A DNA stretch of 64,000 bases. It comes from Myxococcota bacterium (GTDB lineage: Bacteria > Myxococcota_A > UBA796 > JAJRTE01). This document shows positions 8,791 to 17,562 of the stretch, piece after piece. The notes under the pieces were generated by a model. The model was not told the origin of the DNA, made no database searches, and was given only the letters and a program-made list of their open reading frames with translations. Made by a program: the position numbers and the translations under genes. Every line of letters starts with the position of its first letter. Positions within the stretch are counted from its first letter, which is position 1. Where the stretch lies: assembly GCA_024278455.1 (NCBI GenBank), contig JAJRTE010000298.1, forward strand, positions 25,792-89,791, read 5' to 3'.

Positions 8791-11457
8791 CTATCGGTCC
8801 GAGCGTCCGCCTCCAACCATGGCTCGAGCACGGAATGCTGCCATGGCGAGCCCGAGGCGGACGACCAAGCTGAGGCTGAAATGGTCTCGGAGGATGCCCC
8901 TGAATGACTTGAGGCCGGAGACCGAGTAGAACAGGGCGTCCCGCAGGGCCGGGTCGTTGCGGGCCGTTGCGAGCAAGGGGTCGATCAGGCCGAGCTTGGC
9001 TGTCGCGAGCGCGGTGAGGCGGACGAGCCTGCCATAGGGCAGATCCCGGGCGACCTCGCGCAGCCGGAGCACGAACTCGGCCAATGCATGCCTCGAGATC
9101 CCCCTGCGCATGATGGTCTCCGCCGCCACGATCCCTTTCTGGACCGCGGCGGTCACGCCCTTTCCCTTGAACGGGCGTAGGAGCCCGGCGGCGTCGCCGA
9201 TGACGAGGTAACGGTTGCCGTACAGATGGCGTGCGGGCCCGTTCGGGAACTTGCCTTTGAAATAGTGAAGCCCCTCCGGGGGACGCTTACCCGGGAACAG
9301 CACCCGGACCTCCGGTAAGGCCAGGAACCTGTCCATGTCCGCGGCGTTGACCGCCTTGCCGGCGACATTGATGGTCAGGTGGTTTCCCTTGGGGGTGACG
9401 GCACCGAAATCGACGCCGTCCAGGGCAGGCAGGAATGCATGAATCCACCGGCCGAATGCCTCCATGAATGCATCGCCTGGATGGAGCTTCGTCACGACGC
9501 TCTCCAGGCACGGGGGCTGCCGGTAAGGGGTGGCGCGCTCGAACACCCGGCACATGCCGTCGTCGAGCCCGAAGGCGCCCACCACCACGTCGGCGGACCG
9601 GTTGTCGGACTCACTGTAGACCAGGACCCTCCCGGGGTAGACCTCCACGCCGGTCACACGGCTCTTCACCACCGTGACGCCACGTTCGACGGCCTGGCGA
9701 TACAGGAAGCTGTCGAAGCTTATGCGCCTCAGTGCCACGGTATCGTCGTCTCCGCCCTCGAGTTCCAGGGACTGGGCCCCCCCGTGGAGGACGTAGCCGG
9801 CGATACGTTTCTGCACCAGGTCTCGAGGGAACGGGACGCCGAGGTCATCCTCGAGAAGGGCCTGGATGGGGGGAGACAACACGCCTGCACACTGGTTGTA
9901 GTGCGTCTGAGTCTCGAAGTCCTTGGGCTCGTACATGACCACGTCGATGTCCCTGCCCATCTCCCCGGCCAACTTCTTCAAGGCAATGGCGCAGCTCGCT
10001 CCGGCCGGACCCCCGCCGAGGACGATCACCCGCTGCCCGCTCCGAAGCGGTCCATAGGCGCCGGAAATACCCGGCCGGCGCCGGCGGGATACACGCGACC
10101 GGAACCGGTAGGCCGCCCGCTCCACCAGGACGCTCGTCGTGGTCATCAACAGGCGTACCTGCAACCCTGGTGAAAGGAGCCTCCGGAGCGTTCGCGTGTA
10201 GGGGTCGTTGCCGGTGAACAGGCTCCACAGGACCCGGTGCATACGCACGCGAACCCGGGCGTCGGGATGCTCGAGCACGACCCGCAACTGGGTCTCCGCC
10301 ATGACCGGGGTGTCGATGACACGGTCGTTGAGCCAGTAGAAGAACCGCCCGGCCAGGTTGTCCCGGGCCACCGACGCCACGAACCGGCCATAGTGCCTTC
10401 TCAAGATCCTCCGCGAGAACCCGTGATGCAGGATGGTCTCCGCGGCAGAGCACGCGGTCAAGAACGCCGACTCGATCCCGTTCTTGTAGTGACGGCTCAC
10501 CGCCGCATCCCCGATCACGACGAGTCGATCCGCGAACGGACGCTGCGACGCGGTGTGCGGGACCTTGGGAAAGCAGGTGCACACGTCCTCGAGATCGCCC
10601 ACGTATCCCAGCACGCCACGGACCCTCGGGTGCTCCAGGAACACCTGCAAATCCTGCCGCGCCAGGTCACGGTCCCCCACCAGCGTCACGGTCACAAACG
10701 CCCCTTTCGGCGTCAGGGCGGCGAACCGGATGCCATCGATGTCCAGGAATAGGATGACAATCGTGCTTCCAAGCCGCGCCTTCACCTGGTCCGGTCCCAG
10801 GGGCATCTCCGCCTGGCACGTGCGGATCGTCCGGGGGGCTCGATAGCCGAATCCCGCAGCCTCGAGCGATCGGATCAACCGCGTGTTGACGCCCACGGCG
10901 ACAGCCGCTACATCGGCTTCGCAGTGCTGCTCACGCGACCCTCGCTGATAGTGGATCCGCACTGGACCGTCCGGAACCGCGGCGAGGTCCACGCCGGTCA
11001 CCCGTCCTGGCACGAACCGGACCCCGGCCGCCATGGCCTGCTCGAGCAGTACTTCGTCGAAGCTCACGTTGCTCGTGAAATCGGAGAACTTGGGTCCATT
11101 GCCCCTGAAAACGGACAGGATCCGCCGGGCCGCGTCAGGCGGACCCAGCGTGTATTCCCGCTCCGGGAGCATGCACCGATAGCCTTCGATCTCCGCCTGG
11201 ATCCTGCCGGCCGGTATGTCGATTCCCGATGTCTCGAGGTGGTCGAGCAGGGAGGAGGAGATGACTCCCGCGCACATGTTGCAGCCTCGAGGCCCTTTTT
11301 CTTCGAAATCCTTGCCATCGAAAACGGTCACCTCGAGACGAAGGCCGGCGATGGTGGCGCCGCGGAGCAGGAAGTTGGCAAAAAAACTCCCTGCGGGACC
11401 TCCGCCGATCACGGCGACACGGTCTCCGTCCTTCAACCGCAGCCGGTCGTTCGCCAT
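8791..11457 (-). CDS. Tandem geranylgeranyl-reductase-like FAD flavoprotein (two copies fused)
   Basis: An 888-residue soluble flavoprotein made of two homologous halves. Each half has a Rossmann FAD motif (VIGGGPAGS near residue 17, VLGGGPAGA near 485), a conserved Cys in NMCAGV or NQCAGV, a TPKG segment and a later VIGDAA motif that closes the FAD site. Single-unit relatives reduce isoprenoid double bonds or act as FixC-like dehydrogenases. The ATG at 11457 has GGGAGG five bases upstream; an upstream ATG is not supported. The two-unit fusion is unusual. Substrate, possibly a polyprenyl lipid or quinone side chain, is inferred from the family. Confidence 0.85.
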   Translation of the reverse strand: MANDRLRLKDGDRVAVIGGGPAGSFFANFLLRGATIAGLRLEVTVFDGKDFEEKGPRGCNMCAGVISSSLLDHLETSGIDIPAGRIQAEIEGYRCMLPEREYTLGPPDAARRILSVFRGNGPKFSDFTSNVSFDEVLLEQAMAAGVRFVPGRVTGVDLAAVPDGPVRIHYQRGSREQHCEADVAAVAVGVNTRLIRSLEAAGFGYRAPRTIRTCQAEMPLGPDQVKARLGSTIVILFLDIDGIRFAALTPKGAFVTVTLVGDRDLARQDLQVFLEHPRVRGVLGYVGDLEDVCTCFPKVPHTASQRPFADRLVVIGDAAVSRHYKNGIESAFLTACSAAETILHHGFSRRILRRHYGRFVASVARDNLAGRFFYWLNDRVIDTPVMAETQLRVVLEHPDARVRVRMHRVLWSLFTGNDPYTRTLRRLLSPGLQVRLLMTTTSVLVERAAYRFRSRVSRRRRPGISGAYGPLRSGQRVIVLGGGPAGASCAIALKKLAGEMGRDIDVVMYEPKDFETQTHYNQCAGVLSPPIQALLEDDLGVPFPRDLVQKRIAGYVLHGGAQSLELEGGDDDTVALRRISFDSFLYRQAVERGVTVVKSRVTGVEVYPGRVLVYSESDNRSADVVVGAFGLDDGMCRVFERATPYRQPPCLESVVTKLHPGDAFMEAFGRWIHAFLPALDGVDFGAVTPKGNHLTINVAGKAVNAADMDRFLALPEVRVLFPGKRPPEGLHYFKGKFPNGPARHLYGNRYLVIGDAAGLLRPFKGKGVTAAVQKGIVAAETIMRRGISRHALAEFVLRLREVARDLPYGRLVRLTALATAKLGLIDPLLATARNDPALRDALFYSVSGLKSFRGILRDHFSLSLVVRLGLAMAAFRARAMVGGGRSDR

Positions 11458-11516
11458 GAGTTCCTCCCACTCGCCCGCTTCGCTGCTGGATTCGAGATGA
11501 ACGCCAGGATACAATG

Positions 11517-11545
11517 AATATAGGACTCCAGGCGCGAATGTTCAG
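11517..11545 (-). promoter_or_regulatory. Possible promoter of the tandem flavoprotein gene
   Basis: On the minus strand a good -10, TATATT (11522-11517), lies 17 bases from a weak -35, CTGAAC (11545-11540). It is the only AT-rich patch in the 146-base gap between the flavoprotein and the beta-barrel gene. Confidence 0.3.
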
Positions 11546-11603
11546 CCTGCTCCCGGCGATGTGCTCCTTTGACGGGATGTGGCGCCGCGACACCGTCTGC
11601 TCG

Positions 11604-12608
11604 CTACTGGTCGAATCGATACCGGAACGCGACGCCGACCATGCCGGCATACATCCGCTGGTAGCGGTACCAATCCGGTACCGAGAGCAGCAGGTCCAGG
11701 TCCATGCCGGGGGCGATCGTATGGCGCACGCCGGCGGTGACGGCGAAGTAGCTGACCAGGTAGGGCAGGGGTTCCGGGATGGCGAGGTCGGGCCGCTCCG
11801 CGGCGACGAGGTTGAGCCGGCCCGCCGTCTCGAGGCCTATCCACCAGTCGTCACGCAGGGCCACGCCTGCCGCGACGCCGGCCAGGAGCCTGGAGTGGAA
11901 GCCTCCGGTCAGGCGCATGCGCCATCCGAGGAACGTCTCGACCTGGACCGGTCCGAAGCGGCCGCCATACCCGGCCCGAGGCTCCAGTTGCAGATGGCTG
12001 TCGAGCCCGAGTGCGGCCCGGGTGGCGAGCGAGAACTCCAGGATACCGCCATTTCGAGGCGTTCTCAGCGCCAGGTAGCGGCCGGATGCCTCGAGGAGCT
12101 TCTGGCCTTCCGAGAACCCGGCCCGCCCCCCCACGCGCCAGTTCGCACCGAGCGGATGGTCGTAGCCCAACAGCAGCTCGGCCCACTGGGGTCCTCCCAG
12201 GCCCACGCGGCCCACAAACCGGTGCTCCGGGCCGACCGGTTCGAAGGAAAAGGGCTCGCGAAGCCCGGCGGAAGGCGGCGACTCTCGGCTCCCGCGGCGG
12301 TCCCCCGCGCCCGCCAGGATGTCGAGTCGCTGTTCGATTTCGCGCCGGTGCGGGGAATCGGGGTGCCGCTCCAGGTAGTCCTTCAGGGCGTCGATCTCTT
12401 CGTCGCGGGGCAAGTCTTCCAGGAGTTCCAACAGGGCGTCGTACTCGCTGGAATCCCCCGCGGGCGGGCCATCATCCGGGGTCACCTGGCTCGAGGCCAC
12501 CCAGGGCTGCCCGGCGAGACACAGCAAGATGGCGACCCACCCCCATCGGGCCGGCCTGTCCCCCTGCCTTGCCACACCGTTTGCGCGGTCTCGAGTCGCT
12601 TCGATCAC
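11604..12608 (-). CDS. Secreted protein with predicted outer-membrane beta-barrel
   Basis: A 334-residue protein with an N-terminal signal peptide (WGWVAILLCLAG, cleavage likely near VASSQ). A short helical, TPR-like spacer (about 50-100) follows, then alternating beta strands with aromatic girdle residues ending in YRFDQ, as in outer-membrane barrels. The GTG at 12608 has AAGGAG nine bases upstream. It lies between the tandem flavoprotein and a lipoprotein gene on the same strand. It is most likely a surface or porin-like protein of unknown cargo. Confidence 0.7.
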   Translation of the reverse strand: MIEATRDRANGVARQGDRPARWGWVAILLCLAGQPWVASSQVTPDDGPPAGDSSEYDALLELLEDLPRDEEIDALKDYLERHPDSPHRREIEQRLDILAGAGDRRGSRESPPSAGLREPFSFEPVGPEHRFVGRVGLGGPQWAELLLGYDHPLGANWRVGGRAGFSEGQKLLEASGRYLALRTPRNGGILEFSLATRAALGLDSHLQLEPRAGYGGRFGPVQVETFLGWRMRLTGGFHSRLLAGVAAGVALRDDWWIGLETAGRLNLVAAERPDLAIPEPLPYLVSYFAVTAGVRHTIAPGMDLDLLLSVPDWYRYQRMYAGMVGVAFRYRFDQ

Positions 12609-12717
12609 GGCCTGCCTGCTCTCCTTCCTGGCGGCCGGCCGGCTCGCCGGTCACGCCCTCCCCGCACACGCCTTCTCACGCCGCATGCGCCCTTCCCGCA
12701 ACGGGGCCAGGACGACG

Positions 12718-13263
12718 TCATTTCTCGAGGTCGAGCAGGAGATCGTAGGGGACACCGTCTCCCACGTGCCCCGCCACGGCGAGCACGTACACGACACCAG
12801 GAGAAAGGGCCGTTCCAAGAATCTCCCTCGAGACGGCTCCCTCGCTCGCATCATAGGTGATCAAGAAGAGCTGCCCGGTGTCCGATTCCGCCTCGAAGAA
12901 GTAGAGGTCGAGCACGTTCGGCCCCTCGGCCCAGCCCAGCTCGAGGCGAACATCGGCCGGATCTCTCACGTTGAACTGGAACCAGTCCATGTCGCCCGCG
13001 TACCATCCCGGCAGGTCGAACGGGGCATCGCGCTCAGTGGCCGGCACGTAGACGCCGCTGTCGATCACGCCTTCGACCAGCACGTCGCCATGGAGCTGCT
13101 GGAGGTTCTGCACGCCCTCGGCGTCCTCCGCCTCCACCTCCACGACCATCCTCAGTGGACTCTCCGCATAGTCCAGGTGCGGCCAGTCGCGGCACGCGCT
13201 GCACGCCACCGAGAAGCCGGCCGAGGCAACCATCCACCCGACGTTTCGCAAGAAGTTCTTCAC
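12718..13263 (-). CDS. Lipoprotein with beta-rich pre-peptidase-like domain
   Basis: A 181-residue predicted lipoprotein. From GTG 13263 (GGAG six bases upstream) the protein begins with a positively charged stretch and a short hydrophobic core ending in lipobox FSVAC, with the acylated Cys near residue 21. The rest looks like a secreted beta-sandwich with a DWFQFNV segment, similar to bacterial pre-peptidase C-terminal domains that accompany exported proteins. It may be co-transcribed with the metallopeptidase upstream. Confidence 0.68.
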   Translation of the reverse strand: MKNFLRNVGWMVASAGFSVACSACRDWPHLDYAESPLRMVVEVEAEDAEGVQNLQQLHGDVLVEGVIDSGVYVPATERDAPFDLPGWYAGDMDWFQFNVRDPADVRLELGWAEGPNVLDLYFFEAESDTGQLFLITYDASEGAVSREILGTALSPGVVYVLAVAGHVGDGVPYDLLLDLEK

Positions 13264-13365
13264 AACGCTCTCCAGGCACGTTCTCGAGGACATGCGACCG
13301 GTTGGGACATCGACGATACCCCTTCCAGCGTCCCGCTGTCAAATGGTAGCACAGCGCCGAGCCGA

Positions 13366-14754
13366 TCAGTGCATCCAGCGCCGGGAACCCATCGAACCGC
13401 CCTTCGCCCCCTCATCGCCCTTCGTCCCCTCATCGCCAGCCTCACCGGCACCGTTGCTCCGATTCGACACCGGTTCCTCGAGGCCACCCGAGGGGTGCGT
13501 CCGGTCCGGCGTCCCGCCCTCCGTCCCGGCGTCCCGCCCTCTGGGGCCACCAGCCTCGTCCCGCTGTCCAGGCTGAACGCTGCCAGCACGCCCTCGGGCG
13601 CCCGGGTCCGCATCGCCGGCGTCCGGCTCCACACGCCGCGCGGCCGTCCCGGCGCCTCGAGCGTCGCGGTCGAGCCGCCTCGAGGGGGCGGGGGTCCGCT
13701 CGCGCCGCGCCGGCCAGGGAAACATCCGTACACTGTCGTCGTACCAGGCGAACTCCTCGTCGGCCCACAAGGCTCGCCGGCGCCTGCTCTGGGCCTTGCG
13801 CTTCAGGTAGGCGATGACCACCAGGAGGCCTATCAGGCCCCACAAGGTCGCGCCACCGAACAAGGCAGACAGCCACTTCATGTCCCGGCCCAGGTCCGTT
13901 CGCCAGTCCTCCTCCAGCCCGGTCAACCCATGGTGGAGGACCTTCCACAATGCCTCGTTCAGCGTCCCTCCGGCGGCGACTTCTCGCACGATGGCCGGCA
14001 AGACGTCTGCGCCGAATCGATTCGTCAAGTAGCTCAGGAAGGAGCGACTCTGGGCATAGGCCAGGTTGGCCCGGCCCTCCCCGATGGGAAACCCGCGGTC
14101 CAACTCCGAAAACCAGATGAGCTTGCCCAGGAGGACACCCCGGCTCAACTGGGTCCACTCCTCCATGGAGAACTCGCCGGCCACCAGGCGCGAAACACCT
14201 TCGTCGAACCAGCGGGGAAGCGGTTGCTTCTTCGCGATCTCCCCCAGCAGCAGGTGGGCCGTCTCATGCACGAACACCTTCTCCAATCCGTTGGGCAGCC
14301 TCCATAACGCTCCTTCACCTGTCAACAGGACCATCAGCCCGTATTTCGGATAGGCCGTCCCCGCGGCCCACGGTGGCGGACGCCCGGGCTGAACGGCCTC
14401 GAACGTGTCCCTGTCTCGAGCCAGGCGCACCACGTATCGGCGCGATGGCTGGATACCAAGCTGATCCGAAGCGGATTCCAGGAGATCGTCTGCCTGCTCG
14501 AGAAGCCGGGACACACCGCCGGCGTGGTCCGGGTGGTACTGGATCTCCAGGTGGCGAGTGGGCGCGGATATCCATCCTGCTGGGAGCGCCCTCGCCGCCT
14601 CGGTCGCCCCGGCACGCGCGGCCACCTCCGGCAGGTCATCGAGCCGCTCCCCGGGCGACGACGCACCCAGGAAGACCAGGGACGACAGCACGATCACGAC
14701 CGTGTAGACGAACCTTCGCAAAGGCGACTGCGCCACGGAGAATGTCTCGGGCAC
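13366..14754 (-). CDS. Membrane-anchored gluzincin metallopeptidase (peptidase MA-like)
   Basis: A predicted exported zinc peptidase of 462 residues. A signal peptide (about 12-35) is followed by a catalytic domain with HETAH (zinc ligands and catalytic Glu) and the downstream acidic ligand in WFDEG. A transmembrane segment (LWGLIGLLVVIAYL) precedes an Arg/Gly/Pro-rich disordered tail of about 140 residues. GTG 14754 is preferred because GAGGAG lies seven bases upstream; ATGs at 14790 and 14814 would lengthen the leader. The tail lies outside the conserved domain. Substrate unknown. Confidence 0.8.
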   Translation of the reverse strand: MPETFSVAQSPLRRFVYTVVIVLSSLVFLGASSPGERLDDLPEVAARAGATEAARALPAGWISAPTRHLEIQYHPDHAGGVSRLLEQADDLLESASDQLGIQPSRRYVVRLARDRDTFEAVQPGRPPPWAAGTAYPKYGLMVLLTGEGALWRLPNGLEKVFVHETAHLLLGEIAKKQPLPRWFDEGVSRLVAGEFSMEEWTQLSRGVLLGKLIWFSELDRGFPIGEGRANLAYAQSRSFLSYLTNRFGADVLPAIVREVAAGGTLNEALWKVLHHGLTGLEEDWRTDLGRDMKWLSALFGGATLWGLIGLLVVIAYLKRKAQSRRRRALWADEEFAWYDDSVRMFPWPARRERTPAPSRRLDRDARGAGTAARRVEPDAGDADPGARGRAGSVQPGQRDEAGGPRGRDAGTEGGTPDRTHPSGGLEEPVSNRSNGAGEAGDEGTKGDEGAKGGSMGSRRWMH

Positions 14755-15130
14755 GCGCGCTCTCCTCACGCCCCCCGCGCGACAGGCCATCCCGTGGTCC
14801 CTGGTACCGTCCATGGTCGCTCCCCGGCGCCGCCGTCGACCCGCCGGTGACGGGCCGGCCGCTCCTTGCTTTTCTCCACCTGGTATTCTATAACCATCGC
14901 GGTACGTCGGGCGACCACCAACCCCGCAGACCGCGCGGGGCCGGCAAAAGTCGCACGGGCTCCTCCACGCGACGGGCGCGCCTCTCCCCGGCAAGGGTGG
15001 CGGCCCGTGCCCGACAAGTGTAAACACCAAACACTCGGCGGGCCAGCCTGCTCGAGCCACCGTCCACGCCATCCGCTCGAGCAGGCCGGGCACGACATGA
15101 CATCGAGGGACGGAACCTGGAGAACGAGGC
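14755..15130. other. Divergent intergenic region
   Basis: About 376 bases between the leftward metallopeptidase and rightward kinase genes. An AT-rich patch near 14884-14895 could hold a leftward -10 (TAGAAT) but lacks a good -35. Another patch, TGTAAACACCAAACAC, lies near 15018-15034. No protein or RNA gene is apparent. Confidence 0.45.
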
Positions 15131-15742
15131 TTGGCAAAGAAGTTCATCGCCGTGGCAGGCAACATGGGCGTCGGCAAGACGTCTCTCGTCGAGTTCTTGT
15201 GCAGCCAGTATGGATTCGCCCCGGTGGCGGAACCCAACGTGGCCAATCCCTACCTGGATGACTTCTACGAGGATTTCTCGAGATACGCTTTCCACTCCCA
15301 GATCTACTTCCTGGCGCACAAATTCCGGCTCCACAAGGAACTGGAACGCAGCGAGGTGACCGTGGTCCAGGATCGAACCATCTACGAGGACGCGGAGATC
15401 TTCGCGCGAAACCTCTACGCCTCCAAGCATATCTCGAAAAGGGATTTCGCGACCTACATGGACCTGTACGAGGCCATGAGGATGGACCTCTCCCCCCCGG
15501 ACGTCATGATCTACTTGAAATGCCCGGTCTCCACCATCCGCAAGCGCATCAAGGCTCGCGGCAGACCGAACGAGCAGGCGGTTCCGCCGGCCTATATCCG
15601 GCGACTCAACCGGTTGTACGAAAAGTGGATAGCCGGGTATTCCCTGTCACCTCTCCTGATCTGGGAAACGCACAAGATGGACTATCTCACCGACCTCGTG
15701 GCGCATATCCGGTTCCGCAAGGCGATCGAGGCATTCCTGTGA
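15131..15742 (+). CDS. Deoxynucleoside kinase (dNK/dGK-dAK type)
   Basis: Phosphorylates deoxynucleosides with ATP in the salvage pathway. The 203-residue protein has P-loop GNMGVGKT, a nucleoside-site region with QDRTIYEDAEIF and a lid segment RKRIKARGRPNE. Length and motif order match the bacterial dAK/dGK family. The only start that keeps the P-loop and N-terminal strand is TTG 15131, so a rare TTG start is inferred. A perfect hairpin follows the stop codon by four bases. Exact base specificity cannot be read from the sequence. Confidence 0.9.
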   Translation: MAKKFIAVAGNMGVGKTSLVEFLCSQYGFAPVAEPNVANPYLDDFYEDFSRYAFHSQIYFLAHKFRLHKELERSEVTVVQDRTIYEDAEIFARNLYASKHISKRDFATYMDLYEAMRMDLSPPDVMIYLKCPVSTIRKRIKARGRPNEQAVPPAYIRRLNRLYEKWIAGYSLSPLLIWETHKMDYLTDLVAHIRFRKAIEAFL

Positions 15743-15745
15743 GGA

Positions 15746-15766
15746 GGGGCGACCGGCGGTCGCCCC
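15746..15766. terminator. Perfect 9-bp hairpin after the deoxynucleoside kinase gene
   Basis: GGGGCGACC, loop GGC, GGTCGCCCC: a perfect GC stem directly after the kinase stop and 70 bases before the end of the convergent radical SAM gene. There is no T-tract, so it may be a bidirectional terminator or one copy of a dispersed REP-like palindrome. Confidence 0.5.
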
Positions 15767-15836
15767 TACCGGGCGCAGGCGTGCACGGTGGGATCCAGGT
15801 CGTCGCAGTCTCCGTGCCCACGGCACGCGCTCCGTG

Positions 15837-17432
15837 CTACGCGGTGATCACCGAATCCAGGTGCAGCCAGCGGTGGATGAGGGTGGGCGTCATCTCGCCC
15901 TCGAGCACCAACTTCCCGGCCAGCATGCCCATCTTCACGAAATTGGCCGCCTGCGCGAGCTTGACGAGCGGCTCCGGGTTCTTCCTCAGCCGCTCGCTCC
16001 TGGAAAGGGCCTTGACGAGCGGAAGCGGCACGAACGACTTGCTGAGCAGCACCATGAGCGCTATCCAGAACCGATCCTCGGCGGGACGAGGGAAGCTCAG
16101 ATCGACCCGGTGCTGGTAGAACGTGCGGGTGTTCGCCCCCTCCACATCCCTCGGCGTGATGTAGCCCAGCTTCATCAGGCGCCGGGCCAACGCGCTCTCG
16201 GGAAAGACGGTGAGCGAAAACAGGTAGAGGTCGTAGGGCCGCGGAAAACTGGACACGAGTTCGAACAGCGCCTTCTTGTCCTCGCTCGTGGCAACCGGGT
16301 CGTCAAAAATCAACTGGTAGTGGATATCGATGCCGACCCGATGAAACATCCAGGCCAGGGAACGGATGTGGTCGTCCGAAGACTTGCGATCATACAGTTC
16401 GCTGTTCACTGTCTCGGCGTTCTGCACACCCATGAACACGTTCTGGAGCCCGGCACGCTTGAGCGCGCGAAGCTTCGGTTCGGTCACCAACTGCGGCTCG
16501 AGGAAGCAATCGAAAGGCAGTCCCACCTCCTTCGGGAACCGCTCGAGGAACTCCTCGAGCCACCTGGGGTCGAAATTGAAGACCTCGTCATCGAACCGCA
16601 CGCGCTTCATCCGCCTGAACGCGGAGCGGCTTTTCTGGATCTCCTCGATCAGGCTCCCGACGGACCGGGTTCTGTAGTAGCGCTGCCCCGGGTAGATCTC
16701 GGTCTGGTAGGTCGAGTTGTAGCAGTAGGCGCAACGGAAGATGCACCCTCTCGAGGCCATGATCTGGTAGAGGGTTTCGCCTCGAGCCACCATCGGGTCT
16801 CCGGGCCTGGCGCGCCGGCCCATGACGAGCACCTTGTGGGGCGAGGTGTAGTCGCGAAACGGCAGGGCGTCCAGGTCGCCGATCAGGGGGCGCAACGGGT
16901 TGCGATGAACGGCATGGCCGGCATCCTTGATCCACCAGTTGCCCACCCCGGCCAAGTCCTTTCCCCCGGCCATGCGGTCGGCCATTTCGACAAGGGCGAG
17001 GTCGCCCTCCCCGCGGCACAAGGCGTCCGCGTGAGGAATGCACTGCTCCGGGACCAGGGTGGGGTGGAGGCCGCCCCAGAAGACCGGGAGGTTCAACCGT
17101 TCGTGAACGACTCGAGTCAACTGCCGCGCGACGCCGTAGTAGGCGCTCGCCCGGATGCTGAGCCCCACGATGTCGATGTCATCGGCAGCGAGACAGGAAC
17201 AGAAGCTATCCAACTCCTGGGGGGTGGGGGGGTCGAAGTGGTTGTTCCGCCAGTCCTTGAAGTAGATTTCGGTGCAGTGGTGTCCTGCCTGCCGCAGTTC
17301 CGCGGCGAGGAGCCGGACCGCGTTGTTTTCGATGTCGTAGAGGGACACGAGCGCCACGCGAGCGCGTCCTCGGACCGCGCTCCGCCTCCCGGCCCATTCC
17401 AGTCTTGGTTGCACGTTCGTCCGGTCAGCCAC
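15837..17432 (-). CDS. B12-binding-domain radical SAM enzyme
   Basis: A radical SAM protein of 531 residues. A cobalamin-binding-like Rossmann domain comes first (about 25-175, VALVSLYD to GGLHPTLVPE). The radical SAM core (about 220-430) has the cluster motif CIFRCAYC (CxxxCxxC), and the protein ends with a helical domain. GTG 17432 is chosen because GAGGAGG lies four bases upstream; a GTG at 17495 would add a low-complexity leader. Family members carry out methylations, cyclisations or carbon-chain rearrangements, often in lipid or natural-product synthesis. The substrate is unknown; neighbours give no clear pathway. Confidence 0.88.
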   Translation of the reverse strand: MADRTNVQPRLEWAGRRSAVRGRARVALVSLYDIENNAVRLLAAELRQAGHHCTEIYFKDWRNNHFDPPTPQELDSFCSCLAADDIDIVGLSIRASAYYGVARQLTRVVHERLNLPVFWGGLHPTLVPEQCIPHADALCRGEGDLALVEMADRMAGGKDLAGVGNWWIKDAGHAVHRNPLRPLIGDLDALPFRDYTSPHKVLVMGRRARPGDPMVARGETLYQIMASRGCIFRCAYCYNSTYQTEIYPGQRYYRTRSVGSLIEEIQKSRSAFRRMKRVRFDDEVFNFDPRWLEEFLERFPKEVGLPFDCFLEPQLVTEPKLRALKRAGLQNVFMGVQNAETVNSELYDRKSSDDHIRSLAWMFHRVGIDIHYQLIFDDPVATSEDKKALFELVSSFPRPYDLYLFSLTVFPESALARRLMKLGYITPRDVEGANTRTFYQHRVDLSFPRPAEDRFWIALMVLLSKSFVPLPLVKALSRSERLRKNPEPLVKLAQAANFVKMGMLAGKLVLEGEMTPTLIHRWLHLDSVITA

Positions 17433-17562
17433 ACCGCCTCCTCTGCCACGCGGCCGGTCTCGCCCGGCATGCCGCGTTTCCTCTCGATCCATCACGCTGC
17501 TACGGCGTCTTCTGTAATGTAACGCATCTTGGAAAAGTGTGCAGCAACCTTGCCCTCAGCGT

